Shown here piece after piece: positions 11,543 through 20,074 of a DNA stretch of 64,000 nt (the first letter of the stretch is position 1; the number at the start of each line of letters is the position of its first letter). Below the pieces are notes generated by a model. It saw only the letters and a list, made by a program, of their open reading frames with translations, ran no database searches and was not told the DNA's origin. The stretch is from Bradyrhizobium erythrophlei (GTDB taxonomy: Bacteria > Pseudomonadota > Alphaproteobacteria > Rhizobiales > Xanthobacteraceae): NCBI RefSeq assembly GCF_900129425.1, contig NZ_LT670817.1:8274001-8338000 (forward strand), in the 5' to 3' direction. The position numbers were made by a program, and so were the translations under genes.

Positions 11543-11830
11543 ATGACTGCCGCCATCACCGCTGCCATCGAAATCTACACCCGTCCGGGCTGCGGCTATT
11601 GCAGCGCCGCCAAGTCGCTGCTGACGCGCAAAAAAGCCGCGTTCACCGAACACGATCTCGCCGCCGACCCGACGCTTCGCCAGAAAATGTGGGACCGCGC
11701 CGGCGCCGGCTCGACCTTTCCGCAGATTTTCATCGGCGAGACCCATGTCGGCGGCTGCGACGAGCTTTTCGCGCTGGACCGCGAGGGCAAACTCGATTCG
11801 ATGCTGACGGGTGAAAAGGCCATTTCATGA
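11543..11830 (+). CDS. grxC: Glutaredoxin 3 (GrxC)
   Basis: A dithiol glutaredoxin that reduces protein disulfides and glutathione mixed disulfides with glutathione. The 95-residue protein has the CxxC active site as CGYC at residues 17-20, the cis-proline region STFPQIFIGETHVGGCDEL, and a typical length. The ATG at 11543 is preferred to an upstream extension from 11483, which would overlap the comF stop and lacks similarity. Its last four bases ATGA overlap the start of the nitrilase-like gene. Confidence 0.95.
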   Translation: MTAAITAAIEIYTRPGCGYCSAAKSLLTRKKAAFTEHDLAADPTLRQKMWDRAGAGSTFPQIFIGETHVGGCDELFALDREGKLDSMLTGEKAIS

Positions 11831-12705
11831 GCGCTGACCTCAGCTTTACCGCCGCGATGGTGCAGATGCGCACCGGGCTCTTGCCCGAGGCGAGCCTCGA
11901 GCAGGGGACCAGGCTGATTCGGCAAGCCGCCGCCGAGGGCGCCGATTATGTGCAGACCCCCGAGGTCAGCAACATGATGCAGGTGAACCGCAAGGCGCTG
12001 TTCGAACATCTCGCCGCCGAGGAAGACGACCTTTCGCTGAAAGCCTATCGCGCGCTGGCGGCGGAACTGAAAATCCATCTCCATGTCGGCTCGCTGGCGC
12101 TGCGCGCGACGCCGGAGCGGGCGGTCAACCGGTCGTTCCTGATCGGACCTGACGGCACCCTGATCGCGAGCTACGACAAGATCCACATGTTCGATATCGA
12201 CCTGCCCGGCGGCGAGAGCTATCGCGAATCCGCCAATTATCAGCCGGGCGAAACCGCCGTGATCTCGGACCTGCCCTGGGGCCGGATCGGGCTGACGATC
12301 TGCTACGACGTGCGGTTTCCGGCACTGTACCGCGCGCTGGCCGAAAGCGGCGCCGCGTTCCTCACCGTGCCCTCCGCCTTCACCCGGAAAACGGGCGAAG
12401 CGCACTGGCATACGCTGCTGCGCGCCCGCGCCATCGAGAACGGCTGCTTCGTGTTCGCGGCGGCGCAGACCGGGCTGCATGAGAACAAGCGCGAGACCTA
12501 CGGCCATTCGCTGATCGTCGCGCCCTGGGGCGAGGTGCTGGCCGAGGGCGGCGTCGAGCCCGGCGTTTTCATGGCGAAGATCGATCCCGCAAAAGTCGAG
12601 ACCGCGCGCAAAGCCGTGCCGTCGCTGCAGCATGGAAGGCGTTTCAGCGTCACCGATCCCAAGGCCGGTCCCGAGCATCTGCACCTGGTGCGGGGATCGG
12701 CATGA
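11827..12705 (+). CDS. Carbon-nitrogen hydrolase, Nit1-like (probable deaminated glutathione amidase)
   Basis: A nitrilase-superfamily amidase of 292 residues. The catalytic triad is visible: Glu46 (DYVQTPEVSN), Lys118 (YDKIHMFDID) and Cys159 (ICYDVRFPALYR). The KIHMFDIDLPGG and NGCFVFAAAQTG segments are typical of the Nit1 branch, whose known activity is hydrolysis of deaminated glutathione. Sitting between glutaredoxin and DUF1178, with ATGA overlaps on both sides, it fits a glutathione maintenance role, but that is inference. The start ATG at 11827 overlaps the grxC stop. Confidence 0.93.
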   Translation: MSADLSFTAAMVQMRTGLLPEASLEQGTRLIRQAAAEGADYVQTPEVSNMMQVNRKALFEHLAAEEDDLSLKAYRALAAELKIHLHVGSLALRATPERAVNRSFLIGPDGTLIASYDKIHMFDIDLPGGESYRESANYQPGETAVISDLPWGRIGLTICYDVRFPALYRALAESGAAFLTVPSAFTRKTGEAHWHTLLRARAIENGCFVFAAAQTGLHENKRETYGHSLIVAPWGEVLAEGGVEPGVFMAKIDPAKVETARKAVPSLQHGRRFSVTDPKAGPEHLHLVRGSA

Positions 12706-13178
12706 TCCATTACAACCTGCGCTGCGAACGCGGCCATTTGTTCGAAAGCTGGTTTCAAAGCTCGTCCGCCTATGAATCGCAGGAAAAGCGCAAGCTGGTG
12801 AGCTGCCCGGCCTGCGGCTCGACCGAGGTCGAGCGGGCCATCATGGCCCCGCAGATCGTGAGCAAGCGGGGCCGCGACAGCGCGGCACCGGCGCCGGCGC
12901 CTGCCGCCGGCACGGAAGTCACCGCACCCGCATCCACGCCCCTGATGATGGCGCAGGAGCGCGAGCTGCGCGCCAAGATCAAGGAGCTGCGCGATCACAT
13001 CGTCAAGAACGCGGATAATGTCGGCGAGCGCTTTCCCAACGAAGCCCGCAAGATGCACTACGGCGACATCGAGCACCGCCCGATCTACGGTGAGGCCTCG
13101 CCGGAGGAAGCGCGCTCCCTGATCGAGGAAGGCGTCGAAGTCTCGCCGCTGCCGGTGCTGCCGGACGACCGGAATTGA
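12702..13178 (+). CDS. DUF1178 family protein
   Basis: A 158-residue protein with the DUF1178 signature: MIHYNLRCERGHLFESWFQ at the N-terminus, a zinc-ribbon-like CPACGS near 44-49, and the C-terminal region NVGERFPNEARKMHYG followed by PIYGEASPEEARSL. The middle is an Ala/Pro-rich linker. Function is unknown; it is often found downstream of nitrilase-like genes in alphaproteobacteria, as here, with an ATGA overlap. The short zinc-ribbon suggests a metal site. Confidence 0.93.
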   Translation: MIHYNLRCERGHLFESWFQSSSAYESQEKRKLVSCPACGSTEVERAIMAPQIVSKRGRDSAAPAPAPAAGTEVTAPASTPLMMAQERELRAKIKELRDHIVKNADNVGERFPNEARKMHYGDIEHRPIYGEASPEEARSLIEEGVEVSPLPVLPDDRN

Positions 13179-13186
13179 CGCGTAGC

Positions 13187-13290
13187 GTCATTCCGGGGCG
13201 ATGCGAAGCATCGAACCCGGAATCTCGAGATTCCCCGATGTGCAATTGCACATCTGAGGTTCGCTCGTTACACTCGCGCCCCGGAATGAC
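13187..13290. repeat. Multi-stem palindromic repeat, family B copy 2
   Basis: GTCATTCCGGGGCGATGCG at the left and CGCCCCGGAATGAC at the right, enclosing GGAATCTCGAGATTCC and GATGTGCAATTGCACATC stems. It directly follows the DUF1178 gene and directly precedes an orphan copy of the DMT transporter 3-prime end. Confidence 0.88.
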
Positions 13291-13328
13291 CGTGTGAATT
13301 ACACCGCGACCAACAGCGCGACTCCGAT
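13291..13328 (-). pseudogene. Orphan copy of the 3-prime end of the DMT transporter gene
   Basis: This 38-base stretch matches 13493-13530, the end of the intact DMT transporter gene, at 33 positions by my count. On the minus strand it reads I-G-V-A-L-L-V-A-V-stop against V-G-V-A-L-L-V-A-V-stop in the intact gene. Both copies are directly preceded on the plus strand by the end of a family B repeat, so the repeat and gene end were duplicated together. Confidence 0.75.
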
Positions 13329-13330
13329 TT

Positions 13331-13398
13331 CCTCATGATGAGGAGCGCGGCTTCGCGCGTCTCGAACCATGAGAGCCCCCATCTCGTCCTTCGAGACA
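13331..13398. repeat. Truncated family A repeat, copy 2
   Basis: CCTCATGATGAGGAGCGCGG, CGTCTCGAACCATGAG and GTCCTTCGAGACA are present, but the right end with the closing palindrome is missing; a family B repeat takes over after a few bases. Confidence 0.8.
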
Positions 13399-13410
13399 TT
13401 GACGCGTAGC

Positions 13411-13492
13411 GTCATTCCGGGATGGTCCGAAGGACCAGACCCGGAATCTCGAGATTCCGGGTTCGCTCGTTTCACTCGCGCCCCGGAATGAC
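13411..13492. repeat. Multi-stem palindromic repeat, family B copy 3 (short form)
   Basis: GTCATTCCGGGATGGTCC to GCGCCCCGGAATGAC with a central GGAATCTCGAGATTCC stem. It lacks the GTGCAATTGCAC stem of longer copies. It abuts the stop codon of the DMT transporter gene. Confidence 0.85.
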
Positions 13493-13500
13493 CGCGTGAG

Positions 13501-14400
13501 TTACACCGCGACCAATAGCGCGACGCCGACCACGATCAGGGCGATGCCGGACAGTTCGCGCGCCGACAGCGGCTGCTTGAACGAATAATACGCCACGGCT
13601 TGCGCGAACAGGACCTCGACCAGCGCCAGGGTGCGCACATTGGCGGCCGCCGTCAGCGCGAACGCCAGGAACCAGAACTGCGAGGCGAATGCGCCCATGA
13701 AGCCCGCGAATAGCGACGGTTTCCACATGCCCAGCATCGCCGTGAGCACCTTGGGCGCGCGCGCCAGCAGGTAGATGGTCAGCACCAGCGTCTGCAAGAA
13801 CAGGCCGAACACCAGCGTGTAGGACGCGGCGGTCACGAACGACACGCCTGATACGGTGATGATGGCGCCGCGAAAGCCGATTGCCGACAGCGCGAATGCC
13901 GCGGCGGCGACCAGGCCGATGATGGTCGGCTTCAGGTCGGCGAAATTCTTTTCCCCGCCCGGCCGCAGCGCGGTGACGATCACGCCGATGGTCGCGATCA
14001 GGATCGCGATCACCTTCAGCATGGTCAGATGATCGCCGAGAAAGACAAAGCCGAAGATCGCGGTCTGGATCGCCTCGGTCTTCAGGTACGCCGTGGTCAC
14101 CACGAACGAACGGTCGTTCATGGCCAGCAGCATTAGCCCGGTGGCGATGATCTGGCTGAGCGCGCCGAGCAACAGCCACGGCCAGAATGCCGCCGTCGGC
14201 CACGGCAGATGATCTCCGGTCGCGACCATCACCACGGCGAAGAACGCAATCGAGAACGGAAAGCCGAACAGAAAGCGGATATTGGTGGCGCCCCAGGTGC
14301 CGAGCGGCCCCGTCAACTGCCGCTGCATCGCATTGCGCGCGACCTGTCCCAGCGCGGCCGTGATGGTGAAGGGAATCCAGAGCGTGGTGATGGAGAACAT
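13501..14400 (-). CDS. DMT-superfamily transporter (EamA-like)
   Basis: An inner-membrane protein of 299 residues with about ten hydrophobic segments and duplicated EamA-like halves (for example FLFGFPFSIAFFAVVMVATG, WPWLLLGALSQIIATGLMLL, VIAILIATIGVIVTALR, and SGIALIVVGVALLVAV at the end). Members export or import small metabolites; the substrate cannot be deduced. The start ATG at 14400 (MFSITTLWIPFT) was chosen because the 29 codons before it are encoded by a long inverted repeat. The last codons and stop exist a second time at 13291-13328. Confidence 0.88.
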   Translation of the reverse strand: MFSITTLWIPFTITAALGQVARNAMQRQLTGPLGTWGATNIRFLFGFPFSIAFFAVVMVATGDHLPWPTAAFWPWLLLGALSQIIATGLMLLAMNDRSFVVTTAYLKTEAIQTAIFGFVFLGDHLTMLKVIAILIATIGVIVTALRPGGEKNFADLKPTIIGLVAAAAFALSAIGFRGAIITVSGVSFVTAASYTLVFGLFLQTLVLTIYLLARAPKVLTAMLGMWKPSLFAGFMGAFASQFWFLAFALTAAANVRTLALVEVLFAQAVAYYSFKQPLSARELSGIALIVVGVALLVAV

Positions 14401-14415
14401 GGGGGCTGCTGTCTT

Positions 14416-14567
14416 CACCCTCCCCTGGAGGGGGAGGGTCGGCTCGCATCGCAAGATGCGAGACGGGGTGGGGTGACGGTCTCTCAACTCGGGCAGCGTT
14501 CGAAGGGAGAGACTGTCACCCCACCCCGATCGCTGCGCGATCGACCCTCCCCCTCCAGGGGAGGGTA
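14416..14567. repeat. Large inverted repeat, family E copy 1
   Basis: Outer arms are a perfect 25-bp inverted repeat (ACCCTCCCCTGGAGGGGG... and its complement ...CCCTCCAGGGGAGGGT). A second pair, CGGGGTGGGGTGACGG / TGTCACCCCACCCCG with one mismatch, lies inside. Located between the DMT gene start and the ubiG stop. Confidence 0.9.
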
Positions 14568-14591
14568 AGAATCAAAATCGTATTAGATTAC

Positions 14592-15377
14592 TCACGCCCC
14601 CTCCGCCACCACCATGTAGTTGACGTCCATGTCGGAGGAGAGGCTCCAGCGGTCGGCGAACGGTGAATAGACCACGCCGGCCTGATCGGAGATGGCGAGC
14701 TTGTTGTTCGCCAGATGCCGGGTCAGTTCTTCCGGGGTGACGAACTTGTCCCATTGATGGGTGCCGCGCGGCAGCCAGCGCAGGACATATTCGGCGCCGA
14801 CGATGGCCAGCGCAAAGCTCTTCCAGTTGCGGTTCAAGGTCGAGATCACCATCATCCCGCCGGGCTTGAGCATCGCGGCGCAGCGATTGAGGAACATGCC
14901 GACGTCGCTGACATGCTCGACCACTTCCATGGCGAGCACGATGTCGAAGCGCTCGCGCACATCCATCTGTTCGACGGTGGTGCAGCGGTAATCGATCGAC
15001 AGATGCCCCTTGTCGGCGTGCAGCCGGGCGGCGGCGATGTTGGTGGCGGAGGGATCGATGCCGATCACCTGGGCGCCGAGACGGGTGAACGGTTCGCACA
15101 ACAGGCCGGCGCCGCAGCCGATATCGAGGATGCGCAGCCCGGCAAGGCAATTCAGGCTTTTGACGTTGCGCTCGAACTTGCGGCAGGCGGCGTCGCGGAT
15201 ATAGGTCAGCCGCAGCGGGTTGATCTTGTGCAGCGGCGCCATCTTGCCGTTGGGGTCCCACCATTGGTCCGACAGTTTTGAAAACTTCGCGACCTCCGCG
15301 GGGTCGACCGTGGACCCTTGGGCAGCGGAACCCTGGGGGCCGGAAAAACTGGCTGACGAATTTGGTTGCATGGCCAT
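14592..15377 (-). CDS. ubiG: Ubiquinone biosynthesis O-methyltransferase UbiG
   Basis: UbiG carries out the two O-methylations of ubiquinone synthesis. The 261-residue protein has AEVAKFSKLSDQWWDPNGK near residue 30, PLHKINPLRLTYI, the SAM-binding motif LDIGCGAGLL near 83-92, VLAMEVVEHVSD, and HQWDKFVTPEEL in the C-terminal part, all diagnostic. Start ATG at 15377, with a second in-frame ATG two codons later. It lies 16 bases downstream of the PH-domain gene on the same strand and is divergent from lysC, a conserved rhizobial arrangement as I recall it. Confidence 0.97.
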   Translation of the reverse strand: MAMQPNSSASFSGPQGSAAQGSTVDPAEVAKFSKLSDQWWDPNGKMAPLHKINPLRLTYIRDAACRKFERNVKSLNCLAGLRILDIGCGAGLLCEPFTRLGAQVIGIDPSATNIAAARLHADKGHLSIDYRCTTVEQMDVRERFDIVLAMEVVEHVSDVGMFLNRCAAMLKPGGMMVISTLNRNWKSFALAIVGAEYVLRWLPRGTHQWDKFVTPEELTRHLANNKLAISDQAGVVYSPFADRWSLSSDMDVNYMVVAEGA

Positions 15378-15393
15378 GGCTTGCGCGTCGCTC

Positions 15394-15861
15394 CTATCGC
15401 GCGGTGATGTGGCTACGGAAGTCGAGCGGCGCAGCGATGGTGTTGATCGTCTCGGCGCCTTCGCCGACGCCGCGCACCGTGACGCTGCCGTAATTGAGGA
15501 TGCGGCCGAGAATGCTCTGGTTGACGTCGACGCTCTCGACCTTGTCGAGACTCATCTCGAAGGTGCGGCGCTTGATGAACCCGGTCTTGTGAACGACGCG
15601 CATGTTGGTGACATCGGTTTCGGTGGTCCAGCGGTGGAACCAGGCCTTCGCGGTCCAGTACAGCGCCGCAATCGCCACCACGGCCGAGGCCGACAGGCAC
15701 AACAGCACGATGCCCTCGGTGGCGGTCGCGCGCGACAGACCCAGCAGGACCGCGGCCACGATCCAGGCCGCGATGGCCGGCAGATAGAATATCCAGTGCG
15801 CGTTGGTCGAATACAGCACCTTCTCGCCCGGCTGCAGGATATCGTCGATATAACGCCCCAT
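15394..15861 (-). CDS. PH domain-containing membrane protein (YdbS/bPH2-like)
   Basis: A 155-residue protein with two adjacent hydrophobic segments (FYLPAIAAWIVAAVLLGL and IVLLCLSASAVVAIAALYW, about residues 25-70) and a following bacterial PH domain: TTETDVTNMRVVHKTGFIKR and EMSLDKVESVDVNQSILGRI. This is the standard bPH2 layout. The ATG at 15861 (MGRYIDDILQPGE) is preferred to a TTG five codons upstream. Probably co-transcribed with ubiG. Function unknown. Confidence 0.88.
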   Translation of the reverse strand: MGRYIDDILQPGEKVLYSTNAHWIFYLPAIAAWIVAAVLLGLSRATATEGIVLLCLSASAVVAIAALYWTAKAWFHRWTTETDVTNMRVVHKTGFIKRRTFEMSLDKVESVDVNQSILGRILNYGSVTVRGVGEGAETINTIAAPLDFRSHITAR

Positions 15862-16045
15862 ACGTTTCCGCCCCAATTACCTTGACGTTACCGTGACGCC
15901 GCCGTGTCCCCGGTCATTCCCCGGGACCGCCGGAACCGGTTGCTTGCCCGCAACCGCGCCGTTATGTATACGCGCCTTTCGGCCCGCGCGCCCGGTTTCC
16001 GTGCAGGCCACCTTACTTATCCTCTCAGGGAATGCACCAGTCGTC

Positions 16046-17299
16046 ATGGGCCGTCTCGTGATGAAATTCGGCGGCACATCGGTCGCCAATATCGAGCGCA
16101 TCCGCAATGTCGCGCGGCATGTGAAGCGCGAGGTCGACGCCGGCCACGACGTCGCCGTGGTGGTGTCGGCGATGGCCGGCAAGACCAATGAACTGGTGGA
16201 ATGGTGCCGCGACGTCTCGCCGATGCATGACGCGCGCGAATACGACGCCGTGGTGGCGTCCGGCGAACAGGTCACCGCCGGACTGCTCGCGATCGCGTTG
16301 CAGACGATCGGCATTCAGGCGCGCTCCTGGCAAGGCTGGCAGATCCCGATTCGCACCAGCGACGCCCACGCTTCGGCGCGGATCCTCGAAATCGACGGGG
16401 CTGAGCTGGCCACCCGTTTCAAGGAACGCAAGGAAGTCGCCGTGATCGCCGGCTTCCAGGGCATCACGCCGCAAACCGGGCGAATCACCACGCTCGGCCG
16501 CGGCGGTTCCGATACCTCGGCGGTCGCGATTGCCGCCGCCATCCATGCCGACCGCTGCGATATCTATACCGACGTCGACGGCGTCTACACCACGGACCCC
16601 CGCGTGGTTCCGAAGGCGCGGCGCCTCGACCGGATCGCGTTCGAGGACATGCTGGAACTGGCCTCGCAGGGCGCCAAGGTGCTGCAGGTCCGGTCGGTGG
16701 AACTCGGCATGGTGCACAACATGCCGATCTTTGTGCGTTCCAGTTTCGACAAGCCCGAGGACATCGACCCGCACGCCACGCCGCCGGGCACGCTGATCTG
16801 CAGCGAGGAGGAAATCATGGAAAACCACGTGGTCACCGGCATCGCCTTTTCCAAGGACGAAGCCCAGATCTCGGTGCGCCAGATCGAGGACAAGCCCGGC
16901 GTCGCCGCCTCGATCTTCGGTCCGCTCGCCGAAGCCAATATCAATGTCGACATGATCGTGCAGAACGTCTCGGAGGACGGCGCCACCACCGACCTCACCT
17001 TCACCGTCCCGGCCTCGGACTATCGCCGCGCCCGCGATACCATTACCGCGGCCAAGAGCAAGATCGGCTACGCGCGAATAGACAGTGCTACCGATGTCGC
17101 CAAAGTCTCCGTGATCGGCAGCGGCATGCGCAGCCATGCCGGCGTCGCCGCCAAGGCGTTCGCGGCGCTGGCCGCCCGCAATATCAACATCCGCGCCATC
17201 ACCACCTCCGAAATCAAATTTTCGGTACTGATCGACGCCGCCTACACCGAACTGGCGGTGCGCACGCTGCACACGCTCTACGGGCTCGACCAGGCATGA
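16046..17299 (+). CDS. lysC: Aspartate kinase
   Basis: Aspartokinase catalyses the first step of lysine, threonine and methionine synthesis, phosphorylating aspartate. The 417-residue protein begins with the kinase signature VMKFGGTSVANIERI and has FQGITPQTGRITTLGRGGSD in the catalytic domain; the C-terminal 150 residues hold two ACT domains (GVAASIFGPLAEANINVDMI and AARNINIRAITTSEIKFS) for feedback inhibition. The ATG at 16046 gives the standard start; the 51-codon upstream extension has no family similarity. Divergent from the PH-domain/ubiG pair. Which end product inhibits it cannot be read from the sequence. Confidence 0.97.
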   Translation: MGRLVMKFGGTSVANIERIRNVARHVKREVDAGHDVAVVVSAMAGKTNELVEWCRDVSPMHDAREYDAVVASGEQVTAGLLAIALQTIGIQARSWQGWQIPIRTSDAHASARILEIDGAELATRFKERKEVAVIAGFQGITPQTGRITTLGRGGSDTSAVAIAAAIHADRCDIYTDVDGVYTTDPRVVPKARRLDRIAFEDMLELASQGAKVLQVRSVELGMVHNMPIFVRSSFDKPEDIDPHATPPGTLICSEEEIMENHVVTGIAFSKDEAQISVRQIEDKPGVAASIFGPLAEANINVDMIVQNVSEDGATTDLTFTVPASDYRRARDTITAAKSKIGYARIDSATDVAKVSVIGSGMRSHAGVAAKAFAALAARNINIRAITTSEIKFSVLIDAAYTELAVRTLHTLYGLDQA

Positions 17300-17314
17300 G
17301 AGCGGAGGGTGGTG

Positions 17315-17468
17315 CGCCCCCTCTCCCGCTTGCGGGGGAGGGCCGGGGTGGGGGTGCCAGCCAAGCAACGGATACCTGCGTCGTGGATAGATTTTCCCCC
17401 ACCCGCCGCGCTCCGGCGCGCAAGTGCGCTGCCGAGCCCGTCGACCTCCCCCGCAAGCGGGAGAGGTA
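17315..17468. repeat. Palindromic repeat, family F
   Basis: Left arm CCCTCTCCCGCTTGCGGGGG and right arm CCTCCCCCGCAAGCGGGAGA are complementary; inside are GGGGTGGGGGTG / CCCCCACCCG. The same CCCCGCAAGCGGGGG core occurs inside mutS at 56709-56752. Confidence 0.85.
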
Positions 17469-17758
17469 AGGGATCCAATCGTTAAACTTTAGAAAAATCT
17501 TCCCTTAGCGGGCGCAGCATGGGCCGCCACGGGGGTTATCACCCTCTGGCAGGGGTTTTGCTTGGCAAAACAAGCCTCAATTCGCTATACGGCCTGATGG
17601 GTGGGCTGCCGCAAACTGTGCCACAGTTTTCGCACTCCTGATTCGGCCGTTATCCGGCTTGCGACGGCGCCGAATGAATAAAATTGTTGTTTTTCTTGAG
17701 CTTGATGCCAGCTATCGGCCACCCGGCGGGCTGGCTTCCTGGAGGAGGATTTTAGCAC
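17469..17758 (+). promoter_or_regulatory. ptsP leader with a perfect inverted repeat (17613-17629)
   Basis: A 290-base AT-richer leader with no gene. It holds a perfect 7-bp inverted repeat AAACTGT-gcc-ACAGTTT at 17613-17629, a good shape for a dimeric regulator site, and a GGAGGA ribosome-binding site just before the ptsP ATG. No regulator can be named. Confidence 0.4.
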
Positions 17759-20026
17759 ATGCGGAGCGCGTCGGGAGGCCCCCGCGTCTTGCTGAGACGG
17801 CTCCGCGAAACCATGGCGGAGCAGGTCTCGGCCCAGGAACGATTGGACAAGATCGTGGTGCTGATCGCTGCCAACATGGTGGCCGAGGTCTGCTCGACCT
17901 ATGTGCTGCGCATCGACAACACGCTCGAACTCTACGCCACCGAAGGCCTTAACCGCGACGCCGTGCACAGAACCGTGCTGAGCGCGCATGAGGGCCTGGT
18001 CGGCCTGGTGGCGAGCGAGGCGACGCCGCTCAACCTCAGCGACGCGCAAAGCCATCCGGCGTTCTCGTTCCGTCCGGAGACCGGCGAAGAAATCTACCAT
18101 TCGTTCCTCGGCGTGCCGATCCTGCGCGCCGGCAATACGCTCGGCGTGCTGGTGGTGCAGAACCGCGCCAAGCGCACCTATGTCGAGGAAGAGGTCGAGG
18201 CGCTGCAGACCACCGCGATGGTGCTGGCGGAGATGATCGCCTCGGGCGAATTGTCGGCGCTGGCGCAGCCCGGCGCCGAGCCGGCCGCGCGCCACTCGCT
18301 GCACAAGACCGGCGCGATCCTGTCCGACGGCATCGCGCTCGGCCACGTGGTGCTGCACGAGCCGCGCGTCGTCATCACCAACTACATCGCCGAAGACCTG
18401 CCGAAGGAAATCAAGCGGCTCGATGCCGCGCTGACAAAATTGCGCGCCGACCTCGACCGCATGCTGGAACGCGGCGACGTCGCCGAAGGCGGCGAGCACC
18501 GCGACGTGCTCGAAGCCTACCGCATGTTCGCCAACGATCACGGCTGGTCGCACCGGCTGCACGAGGCGGTCGCCACCGGCCTCACCGCGGAGGCCGCCGT
18601 CGAGCGCGTGCAGTCCGACACCCGCGCCCGCATGCTGCGTTCCACCGATCCGTATTTGCGCGACCGCCTGCATGACCTCGAAGATCTCGGCCATCGCCTG
18701 ATGCGGCAATTGGTGGGGCAGGATCACGCGCCGTCGCGGGAACAGCTGCCCGACAATGCCATCCTGATCGCGCGCGCGATGGGGCCCGCGGCGCTGCTCG
18801 ACTACGACCGCAAGCGCCTGCGCGGACTGGTGCTGGAGGAAGGCACCGCCAATTCCCACGTCTCGATCGTGGCGCGCGCGCTGGGCATTCCCGCGGTCGG
18901 CGAAATCGCCAACGCGCCGGGCATTGCCGATCCCGGCGACGCCATCATCGTCGACGGCACCTCGGGCTCAATCTACGTCCGCCCCTCGGCGGAAATCGAA
19001 TCGGCCTACGCGGAGCGGGTGCGATTCCGCGCGAGGCGGCAGGCGCAGTATTCGGCGCTGCGCGACAAGCCCTGCGTCACCAAGGACGGCCAGAACATCG
19101 AACTGATGATCAACGCCGGGCTGATCATCGACCTGCCGCATATCGACGACACCGGCAGTGCCGGCATCGGCCTGTTCCGCACCGAGCTGCAATTCATGGT
19201 CGGCCAGAGCCTGCCGCGCACCAGCGACCAGCTCGCGCTGTATCGCGCGGTGCTGGACGCCGCAGGTCCCAAGCCTGTGACCTTCCGCACGCTGGACATC
19301 GGCGGCGACAAGGCGCTGCCCTATATGGAAGCCGTGATCGAGGAAAATCCCGCGCTCGGCTGGCGCGCGATCCGGCTCGGGCTCGACCGGCCCGGCCTGC
19401 TGCGCGGCCAGATCCGCGCGTTGCTCCGTGCCGGCGGCGGCCGTGCGCTGCGCGTCATGTTCCCGATGATCACTGAAGTCGCCGAATTCGATTCCGCCAA
19501 GGCGATCGTCGAACGCGAGCTGACCTATCTGCGCCAGCATGGCCACGCGCTGCCGGAGCGGATCGACGTCGGCACCATGGTGGAAGTGCCGGCGCTGCTC
19601 TATCAGCTCGACGAACTGCTGAAGAAGGTCGATTTCGTCTCGGTCGGGTCCAATGACCTGTTTCAGTTCCTGTTCGCGGTCGATCGCGGCAACGCCAAGG
19701 TGTCGGAGCGGTTCGACACCATGTCTGCCCCAATCCTGCGGGCGCTGCGCGATATCGTGCGGAAGGCCGACGCGGCAAAGAAATCCGCGTCGCTGTGCGG
19801 CGAGATGGCGTCGAAGCCGCTTGGCGCGCTGGCGCTGATCGCATTGGGCTACCGTTCGCTGTCGATGTCGGCCACCGGGCACGGTCCGGTCAAGGCGATG
19901 ATCCTCGACCTCGACGCCAAAAAGGCCGAGGCAATGATGAATCCGCTGCTCGATGCGCCGTCCGGCAGCGTGTCGATCCGGCAGAAGCTGACGGAATTTG
20001 CCGAAGCCGAAGGGTTGTCGTTGTAG
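17759..20026 (+). CDS. ptsP: Nitrogen-PTS enzyme I (phosphoenolpyruvate-protein phosphotransferase PtsP)
   Basis: The first component of the regulatory nitrogen PTS, taking phosphate from PEP and passing it to NPr (PtsO), then EIIA-Ntr; it is regulatory rather than a sugar transporter. The 755 residues start with a GAF domain (about 20-165), followed by the enzyme I domains: the phospho-histidine in NSHVSIVARALGIPAVG (His367), GIGLFRTELQFM, ALRVMFPMITEV, VGSNDLFQFLFAVDRGN and SLCGEMA. Length and GAF fusion separate PtsP from sugar enzyme I. An RBS-like GGAGGA precedes ATG 17759. The window also carries glnD, whose product is known to link nitrogen status to regulation. Confidence 0.97.
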   Translation: MRSASGGPRVLLRRLRETMAEQVSAQERLDKIVVLIAANMVAEVCSTYVLRIDNTLELYATEGLNRDAVHRTVLSAHEGLVGLVASEATPLNLSDAQSHPAFSFRPETGEEIYHSFLGVPILRAGNTLGVLVVQNRAKRTYVEEEVEALQTTAMVLAEMIASGELSALAQPGAEPAARHSLHKTGAILSDGIALGHVVLHEPRVVITNYIAEDLPKEIKRLDAALTKLRADLDRMLERGDVAEGGEHRDVLEAYRMFANDHGWSHRLHEAVATGLTAEAAVERVQSDTRARMLRSTDPYLRDRLHDLEDLGHRLMRQLVGQDHAPSREQLPDNAILIARAMGPAALLDYDRKRLRGLVLEEGTANSHVSIVARALGIPAVGEIANAPGIADPGDAIIVDGTSGSIYVRPSAEIESAYAERVRFRARRQAQYSALRDKPCVTKDGQNIELMINAGLIIDLPHIDDTGSAGIGLFRTELQFMVGQSLPRTSDQLALYRAVLDAAGPKPVTFRTLDIGGDKALPYMEAVIEENPALGWRAIRLGLDRPGLLRGQIRALLRAGGGRALRVMFPMITEVAEFDSAKAIVERELTYLRQHGHALPERIDVGTMVEVPALLYQLDELLKKVDFVSVGSNDLFQFLFAVDRGNAKVSERFDTMSAPILRALRDIVRKADAAKKSASLCGEMASKPLGALALIALGYRSLSMSATGHGPVKAMILDLDAKKAEAMMNPLLDAPSGSVSIRQKLTEFAEAEGLSL

Positions 20027-20074
20027 CGAGGCCGTGCCCGCACAACGCCCTTTGTCGCAATTCGAGACCTGACC

